From DATHTC01 sp050262775 (lineage in GTDB: Bacteria; Actinomycetota; Thermoleophilia; Gaiellales; Gaiellaceae), in assembly GCA_050262775.1 (NCBI GenBank), contig JBLNEO010000124.1:1-10598 (forward strand): DNA of 10,598 nucleotides. The letters run 5' to 3'. A model generated the notes under the pieces. The model was not told the DNA's origin, did no database searches, and worked only from the letters and a program-made list of their open reading frames with translations. The position numbers and the translations under genes are program-made. Shown here piece after piece: positions 6,476 through 10,598 of the stretch; the first letter of the stretch is position 1, and each line of letters starts with the position of its first letter.

Positions 6476-8197
6476 GAGCTCCGGGTGCCGCGTCGCCACG
6501 CGGTAGAAGCCGGAGTGGAAGACGAGCGGCTCGCCGCCGGCGGAGTCGTACTCCTCGATCTCCCCGATGAAGATGAGGTGGTCGCCCCCCTCGTAGTGCT
6601 CGACGTGGCGGCACGTGAAGCGCGCGAGCACGCCCTCGAGCAGCGGCACGCCGCCCGGGCCGTCGACGACGTCGACCCCCGCGAACTTGTCCTCCGCCGG
6701 CATGGCGAATTGCCGCGAGAGGTGGTGCTGGTCGGCGGCGAGGACGTTGACGGCGAAGTGGGAGCTGTCGACGAACGCCGGCAGGCTCGGCGCGCGCCGG
6801 TCGAGGCAGAAGAGCAGCAGCGGCGGCTCGAGCGAGAGCGAGGTGAACGAGTTCGCCGTCAGCCCGACACGGCGCCCGTCCGGGGCGAGCGTCGTCACGA
6901 CGGTGACGCCCGTCGCGAACTGGCCGAGCGCCTGCCGGAGGTCGCGCCGGTCGAAGCGCGCCTCGGCGGACTCCCGCCGGTGCGCCTCGATCAGCCGCTC
7001 GGCCTCGTCCGGCACGAACCACCACGGGAAGTAGATGCGCGGGTCGTCGAACCCGTTCGCGATCGTCCGCGCCAGCGACGGCAGCTCCTGCGCGGCGCCG
7101 AGGAGCCCGAGCACGTGCGGCTTGGGCGGCGCCAGCAGCGCGTTCGTCCACTGCGTCACCCACTGCGCGTAGCCGCGCCAGTAGCGGTCGAACGTGTGCT
7201 GCATCCAGTCGGCGTCGAACGGCTCGTCCTCTCGCTCGAGGATCGCCTCGAGGTACGTCTCGGCGCACTTCGCGGCGTTGTTCGAGCCCTGGCCGGTGAT
7301 CGGGTCGTTGAGCACGACCGCGTCGGCCATGCCGAGCACCGCGACGCCGTCGAGCTCTGCCACCGGCCGCCGGACGGTCGGCGCGAAGCGGCCCGTGAGG
7401 ATTCCGTTCGGGTCGGTGAGCTCCACGTCCCGGCACCGCTCCGCCTCCCACGGCAGGAACCGCTCGAGGAGCTCGAGCGACCGTGCGAGGTGCTGCCCGG
7501 GCGTCCGCACGTCGTCCCAGCGGTCCATCGGCCCGCCGGGGATCCCCTCGAAGACCATGATCTCGCACGGCCCCGTGGTCGTCAGCGCGGGGAACACGAA
7601 GTACTCGCCGACCTCGGGGATCAGGTTGAAGCACACGGCGGAGAACTCCGGCCGCGGCTCCATCCCGACGACGTAGGTGAGCGCGAGCGCGCGCTGCGGA
7701 CGGTCGTACGGCGACTTCTCGCGGTCGGGGCGGAACAGGCGCGCGAGGTCGCCCTTCCCGGTCGCGACGACGACGAGGTCGTGCTCGCGCGCGTACCGCT
7801 GCAGGTCGGCCGGCGTGGCCTCCTCGATCACGAGCCGCCCGCCCTCGGCCGCGTCCACCTGCTCCAGCCACCACGCGACCTTCAGCCGCTGGTCGACCGA
7901 CCTCGCCGGCGCGTCGAGGCGGGCCGCCCACGCGACGGCCGTGCCGCCCGCGCCGTCAGGCACCGCGAACGAGATCCCCTCGACGGGCGGGCACTCGTCC
8001 TGCCAGCGGTCGAGCCCGAGCACGCGCTCCGCCTCGAGCGCGCTCGCGAACATGCACTGGCTCGAGAGCACGCGGCCCTCGCGCAGCTCCGCCGGCGTCC
8101 GGTTGGAGACGAGCGTGACCTGATAGCCGGCCGCGAGCAGGCCGAGCGCGAGCTGCGCTCCGGCCTGCCCCCCGCCGACGACCGCGACCCGCCGCAC
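6461..8197 (-). CDS. styA2B: StyA2B-type monooxygenase fused to flavin reductase
   Basis: A 578-residue self-sufficient group E flavoprotein monooxygenase. Residues 1 to ~408 are a StyA-like FAD-dependent epoxidase with the Rossmann motif VVGGGQAGAQLALG at 6-19 and the second FAD motif GMADAVVLNDPITGQGSNN from 289. After a very short linker, residues ~415-578 are a HpaC/StyB-type NAD(P)H:flavin reductase (FATGVTVVT, LTANSFTSLSLEPP, GGDHLIFIGEIE). The reductase makes FADH2, which the oxygenase uses with O2 to epoxidise an aromatic vinyl or indole C2-C3 bond. The pocket residues Ser45, Gln47, Met49, Val72, Ile75 and Ala98, aligned to P. putida StyA 46/48/50/73/76/96, are of indole type. GTG start at 8197 shares its G with the TAG stop of styA1, so translation is probably coupled. 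The gene is last in the SDR-styA1-styA2B operon. Confidence 0.9.
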   Translation of the reverse strand: MRRVAVVGGGQAGAQLALGLLAAGYQVTLVSNRTPAELREGRVLSSQCMFASALEAERVLGLDRWQDECPPVEGISFAVPDGAGGTAVAWAARLDAPARSVDQRLKVAWWLEQVDAAEGGRLVIEEATPADLQRYAREHDLVVVATGKGDLARLFRPDREKSPYDRPQRALALTYVVGMEPRPEFSAVCFNLIPEVGEYFVFPALTTTGPCEIMVFEGIPGGPMDRWDDVRTPGQHLARSLELLERFLPWEAERCRDVELTDPNGILTGRFAPTVRRPVAELDGVAVLGMADAVVLNDPITGQGSNNAAKCAETYLEAILEREDEPFDADWMQHTFDRYWRGYAQWVTQWTNALLAPPKPHVLGLLGAAQELPSLARTIANGFDDPRIYFPWWFVPDEAERLIEAHRRESAEARFDRRDLRQALGQFATGVTVVTTLAPDGRRVGLTANSFTSLSLEPPLLLFCLDRRAPSLPAFVDSSHFAVNVLAADQHHLSRQFAMPAEDKFAGVDVVDGPGGVPLLEGVLARFTCRHVEHYEGGDHLIFIGEIEEYDSAGGEPLVFHSGFYRVATRHPELDAAG

Positions 8198-9429
8198 TAG
8201 GCGGGCGCCAGCTCCCGCAGGTACGCGTCCGCCTTCTGCGGATCCATGAACCACTCGCCGTAGTCGCGCGGGTCGTCGAACCCGTTCACGAACCGGTGCG
8301 CGATCCGCTGGTCCTGGCCGGCGGCGCCGAGCAGGTCGAGCACGTGCGGCGGCGGCGGCGAGAGCAGCGCGTTCGTCCACGCCGTCACCGCGCTCGCGTA
8401 CGCCCAGTAGCGGTCGAACGTCTCCTGCATCCACTGCGCGTCGAACGGCCCCGGCGCGCGCTCGAGGATGCTGTCGAGGTACGCGTTCGCGCACTTCGCG
8501 GCGTTGTTCGAGCCCTGCCCCGTGATCGGGTCGTTGAGCACGACCACGTCGGCCATGCCGAGCACCGGCTTTCCGGACGGGAGCGTCCCGACCGGCCTGC
8601 GCACGGTCGGCGGGAAGCGGCCGACGAGGATCCCGTTGTCGTCGGTGAGCTGCACGTCGCGGCAGCGCTCGGCCTCCCAGGGGAAGAACCGGTCGAGGAT
8701 CTCGACCGACCGCTCGAGGTGCTGCTGCGGGGTCTCGACGTCCCCCCAGCAGTCCATCGGCCCGCCCGGGACGCCCTCGAACACCATGATCTCGCACGGC
8801 CCCGTCGTCGTCAGCGACGGGAAGACGAAGTACTCGCCGACCCCCGGCGCGAGGTTGAAGCACACCGCCGAGTACTCCGGCCGCGGCGTCATCCCGGTGA
8901 CGTAGGTGAGCGCGAGCGCGCGCATCGGCTGCTCGTACGGCGAGCGCTCGGCGTCGCGGTCGAACATCCGCGCGATGTCGCCCTTGCCCGCCGCGACGAT
9001 CACGAGGTCGTGCTCGTCCACGTACCGCTCGAGGTCGTCGACGCCCGCCTCCCGCAGCTCGAGCGTGCCGCCGATCGACTCGAAGTGCTCCATCCAGCGC
9101 GGGAACTTCAGGCGCTGGTCGGTCGCCTGCGCGTAGCGGTCGAGCCTCGAGGCGAACGAGATCGCCTTCTCGCCGGGGAGCTCGGGATGCGGCACCGTGA
9201 AGCTGATCCCCTCGACCGGCGGGCACTCCTCCTCCCAGAAGTTGATCCCGAGCCGCCGCTCGGTATCGAGGGAGTTCGCGAACATGCACTGGCTCGACAT
9301 CACGCGCCCGTTGCGGATGTCGTCGCCCGTGCGGTTCTGCACGACGGTGACCTCGAGGTCGTGCTGCCGCAGGCCGATCGCGAGCTGGAGGCCCGACTGG
9401 CCGCCGCCGACGATGAGAACCTTCGTCAT
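8197..9429 (-). CDS. styA1: StyA1-type group E flavoprotein monooxygenase (styrene/indole)
   Basis: A 410-residue FADH2-dependent epoxidase without its own reductase, the length usual for StyA. The N-terminal Rossmann motif is IVGGGQSGLQLAIG (6-19); the second FAD motif GMADVVVLNDPITGQGSNN starts at 291. It is a clear paralogue of the next gene: about 80% identical by eye across a ~105-residue central block starting at YVTGM. Pocket residues Ser45, Gln47, Met49, Val72, Ile75 and Ala100 all match the indole-monooxygenase pattern, not the Asn/Val/His/Tyr/His/Ser of styrene enzymes. The ATG at 9429 follows a perfect AAGGAGG at 9441-9435 with five-base spacing, the strongest site in the operon. 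Its reduced flavin must come from elsewhere, most simply from the reductase domain of StyA2B, as in the Rhodococcus StyA1/StyA2B pair. Starts 15 bases after the SDR stop. Confidence 0.9.
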   Translation of the reverse strand: MTKVLIVGGGQSGLQLAIGLRQHDLEVTVVQNRTGDDIRNGRVMSSQCMFANSLDTERRLGINFWEEECPPVEGISFTVPHPELPGEKAISFASRLDRYAQATDQRLKFPRWMEHFESIGGTLELREAGVDDLERYVDEHDLVIVAAGKGDIARMFDRDAERSPYEQPMRALALTYVTGMTPRPEYSAVCFNLAPGVGEYFVFPSLTTTGPCEIMVFEGVPGGPMDCWGDVETPQQHLERSVEILDRFFPWEAERCRDVQLTDDNGILVGRFPPTVRRPVGTLPSGKPVLGMADVVVLNDPITGQGSNNAAKCANAYLDSILERAPGPFDAQWMQETFDRYWAYASAVTAWTNALLSPPPPHVLDLLGAAGQDQRIAHRFVNGFDDPRDYGEWFMDPQKADAYLRELAPA

Positions 9430-9444
9430 CTCCGCCTCCTTCTG

Positions 9445-10233
9445 TCAGTCCATCAGCTTCGGGATCGCCGGCTCCGCGCCCTCGGGCCCCATCGCCGAGT
9501 AGCCGCCGTCGGCCGCCCAGTCGGCGCCGGTGACGACGCTCGCGGCGTCGGAGCAGAGGAAGGCGACGACGCGCGCGACCTCCTCCGGGTCGCCGACGCG
9601 GCCGGTCAGGTGGAACGGCGCCGCCACGCGGTCGGTCTTCGCGCGGTCGCCGCCCGAGAGCTCGTCCATCACGCGCGACCACGTCCAGCCCGGCGAGACC
9701 GAGTTGACGCGGATCCCGTCGGGCGCGAGGTCCATCGCCATGGTGCGCGTCAGCTGCACGAGCGCCGCCTTCGAGACCGGGTAGAGCCAGCGGCCGGTCT
9801 GCGCGACCTTGGCCGAGATCGAGGTGAAGTTGACGACGGCCGCGCCCTTCCGCGCGGCGAGGTGCGGCCGTGCGGCGCGGACGAGCATCACCGCGCTGAC
9901 GACGTTGACGTCGAGCGCCGTCAGCCAGTCCTCGCGGGGCGACTCGGCGCCCTCGTCGAGGTAGGTCGCCGCGAGGTTGACGACGATGTCGATGCCGTCG
10001 AAGCGCTCGACCGTCGCGCGGACGAGCGCGTCGAGCTGCCCGTCGTCGGTGATGTCGGTGCGGGCGAAGAGCGCGCGCTCGCCCAGCTCGTCGGCGAGCT
10101 CCAGCCCGCCCGCGGGCTCGACGTCGGCGATCGCGACCGCGGCGCCCTGCGCGTGCAGCTCCCGCACCACCGCGCGCCCGATGATCGTCGAGCCGCCCGT
10201 GACGATCGCGACCTTGCCCGAGAGGTCGTGCAT
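9445..10233 (-). CDS. SDR-family NAD-dependent dehydrogenase leading the monooxygenase operon
   Basis: A 262-residue classical short-chain dehydrogenase/reductase, normal length. Cofactor motif TGGSTIIG is at 12-19; Asp37 at the end of the second strand favours NAD(H) over NADP(H); Asp60 is the adenine-binding Asp. The catalytic tetrad is complete: Asn110, Ser138, Tyr151, Lys155 (YPVSK), with PG at 181-182. Two usual motifs deviate: the cofactor loop has Ile17 where Gly is standard (TGxxxGxG), and NNAG reads NLAA (86-89). First gene of the operon with the two StyA-type monooxygenases, so it probably oxidises their hydroxylated or dihydroxylated product; a match in role to IifB, the SDR of indole-to-anthranilate degradation, is my inference. 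Start ATG 10233 was chosen for its Shine-Dalgarno and because translation begins just before the typical LSGKVAIVTGG; the frame stays open to 10332 but the extra 33 residues look random. Confidence 0.92.
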   Translation of the reverse strand: MHDLSGKVAIVTGGSTIIGRAVVRELHAQGAAVAIADVEPAGGLELADELGERALFARTDITDDGQLDALVRATVERFDGIDIVVNLAATYLDEGAESPREDWLTALDVNVVSAVMLVRAARPHLAARKGAAVVNFTSISAKVAQTGRWLYPVSKAALVQLTRTMAMDLAPDGIRVNSVSPGWTWSRVMDELSGGDRAKTDRVAAPFHLTGRVGDPEEVARVVAFLCSDAASVVTGADWAADGGYSAMGPEGAEPAIPKLMD

Positions 10234-10341
10234 GCGCACCTCCTGCGTGTCGGGGACGCTGGCGTGACCGTAACCGGACGCGGGCGCGCGTGCCACGCAC
10301 AGGAAGGATTGGGATGCGGCCCCGCCGGGCACGAGGTCGTC
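10234..10341. promoter_or_regulatory. Divergent intergenic region between the monooxygenase operon and csbD-like gene
   Basis: This 108-base gap should carry the promoter of the SDR-styA1-styA2B operon and that of the CsbD-like gene. A minus-strand TACGGT at 10272-10267 fits a weak -10 box 34 bases from the SDR start; its -35 is poor. An 11-base inverted repeat, GCGTGCCACGC, at 10288-10298 is a possible operator half-site pair. No regulator gene for the operon is in the window. Confidence 0.3.
10239..10244 (-). promoter_or_regulatory. Ribosome binding site of the SDR gene
   Basis: AGGAGG on the minus strand, five bases before ATG 10233. It fixes the start of the first cistron of the monooxygenase operon against the longer in-frame ATG at 10332. 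Confidence 0.85.
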
Positions 10342-10572
10342 ATGTCCGGAACCGAAGACCGTGCCGAGGGCAAGGCCACGGAGCTGAAGGGGGACGTCGA
10401 GGAGGCCGCGGGGCGCGTGACCGGCGACCCGGGCCTGCGCGCGCGGGGCGAGGCCGATCAGGCCAAGGGCAAGGGCCAGGGCCTCGTCGGGCGCTTCAAG
10501 ACGTTCCTCGCGCGGCGATGGTCGAGGAGATTGGCACCCAGGTCACCACGCTCACGCCGGGCGACTTCGTGA
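10342..10572 (+). CDS. CsbD-like stress protein with an anomalous C-terminus
   Basis: CsbD-family proteins are small, abundant, hydrophilic cytoplasmic proteins induced by general stress; their molecular role is unknown. Residues 1-50 fit the family well: MSGTEDRAEGKATELKGD, then EAAGRVTGDP and GEADQAKGKGQG, the tandem Gly-Lys-Ala-type repeats. ATG 10342 has GAGG at 10333-10336, five bases upstream. From about residue 57 the sequence changes into an Arg/Ser/Pro-rich tail (RRWSRRLAPRSPRSRR) unlike any CsbD protein; this tail is simply the out-of-frame reading of the alcohol-dehydrogenase sequence beginning near 10518. The annotated 76 residues are therefore probably a CsbD gene that has lost its own last few codons. 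It may still be functional, since the family core is present. It is transcribed divergently from the monooxygenase operon. Confidence 0.78.
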   Translation: MSGTEDRAEGKATELKGDVEEAAGRVTGDPGLRARGEADQAKGKGQGLVGRFKTFLARRWSRRLAPRSPRSRRATS

Positions 10573-10598
10573 TCGCCCCGTTCGCGGTCTCCTGCGGC
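10518..10598 (+). pseudogene. Zinc-dependent alcohol dehydrogenase fragment, N-terminus missing (runs off right edge)
   Basis: Read from ATG 10518, the 27 codons to the edge give MVEEIGTQVTTLTPGDFVIA followed by PFAVSCG. This matches the GroES-like catalytic domain of medium-chain zinc alcohol dehydrogenases, where V-E-E-x-G-x-x-V-x-x-L-x-P-G-D-x-V comes about 60-70 residues into the protein, right after the zinc-ligand GHE. The preceding codons in this frame do not encode GHE or the usual cysteine-containing first part; they belong to the CsbD gene in another frame. The start of the enzyme, including the catalytic zinc ligands Cys and His, is therefore absent, so this is probably a 5'-truncated remnant unless translation of a shortened protein has some use. 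Everything downstream is outside the window. Confidence 0.6.

Noticed and set aside
6461..10233. Standard styrene degradation operon (styABCD)
   Set aside because: No isomerase StyC, no phenylacetaldehyde dehydrogenase StyD and no separate StyB are present; pocket residues are also not of styrene type.
8198..10300. Open frame extending styA2B upstream to give a ~1279-residue protein
   Set aside because: It overlaps styA1 and SDR in another frame on the same strand; the extension is low-complexity. The GTG at 8197, just before the Rossmann motif, matches the StyA N-terminus.
8296..10341. Long plus-strand frame opposite styA1 and SDR
   Set aside because: It is the antisense shadow of two clearly coding genes; only its last 77 codons, the CsbD-like part, have family similarity.
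10327..10344. Bases before the CsbD start read G-H-E-V-V-M in the same frame, like the GHE zinc motif of alcohol dehydrogenases
   Set aside because: Attractive as a trace of a dehydrogenase interrupted by CsbD, but the sequence further upstream lacks the expected cysteine motif, and the 176-base distance between the two ATGs would shift frame. Probably chance.

Overview
The window is uniformly very GC-rich, with tightly packed genes, frequent GTG starts and 1-4 base overlaps between cistrons. Together with the protein families present (PHP-DnaE, SNF2 plus SWIM pair, CsbD, actinobacterial-style SRPBCC protein) this suggests a high-GC actinobacterium. A Thermoleophilia-like lineage is possible, but that is only an impression, because no database comparison could be made. 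No tRNA, rRNA, CRISPR array or insertion sequence was seen.

Layout, left to right. (1) 1-1403, minus strand: the first ~467 codons of dnaE, the replicative DNA polymerase III alpha subunit, running off the left edge. (2) A 223-base divergent region. (3) 1627-5219, plus strand: a two-gene operon, a SNF2-family helicase-like ATPase followed by a SWIM zinc-finger protein, overlapping by four bases. (4) 5336-6193, plus: a membrane-anchored SRPBCC protein, closed by a strong hairpin at 6199-6230. (5) 6284-6448, plus: a 54-residue, highly charged protein, too short for ordinary ORF calling. (6) 6461-10233, minus: a three-gene operon reading SDR dehydrogenase, then a StyA1-type flavoprotein monooxygenase, then a StyA2B-type monooxygenase fused to its own flavin reductase. 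(7) 10342 to the right edge, plus: a CsbD-like stress protein whose 3' end runs out of frame into a zinc-alcohol-dehydrogenase fragment lacking its N-terminus.

The most interesting part is region 6. Both monooxygenases are group E (styrene-monooxygenase-like) enzymes, but at the substrate-pocket positions that I recall separating styrene from indole monooxygenases, both carry the indole-type residues (Ser, Gln, Met, Val, Ile, Ala). No styrene-oxide isomerase or phenylacetaldehyde dehydrogenase is visible. Instead an SDR leads the operon, as expected if the product were a dihydroxy-indoline oxidised by a dehydrogenase. I infer an indole or N-heteroaromatic oxidation module: StyA2B supplies reduced flavin and some epoxidation, StyA1 adds oxygenase capacity, and the SDR oxidises the product. 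The reductase fusion and tandem StyA1/StyA2B arrangement are known from Rhodococcus; the leading SDR and the indole-type pockets are what deserve a test.

The second point of interest is the right edge, where a CsbD reading frame and an alcohol-dehydrogenase frame meet abruptly, which looks like a deletion junction or an assembly artefact.
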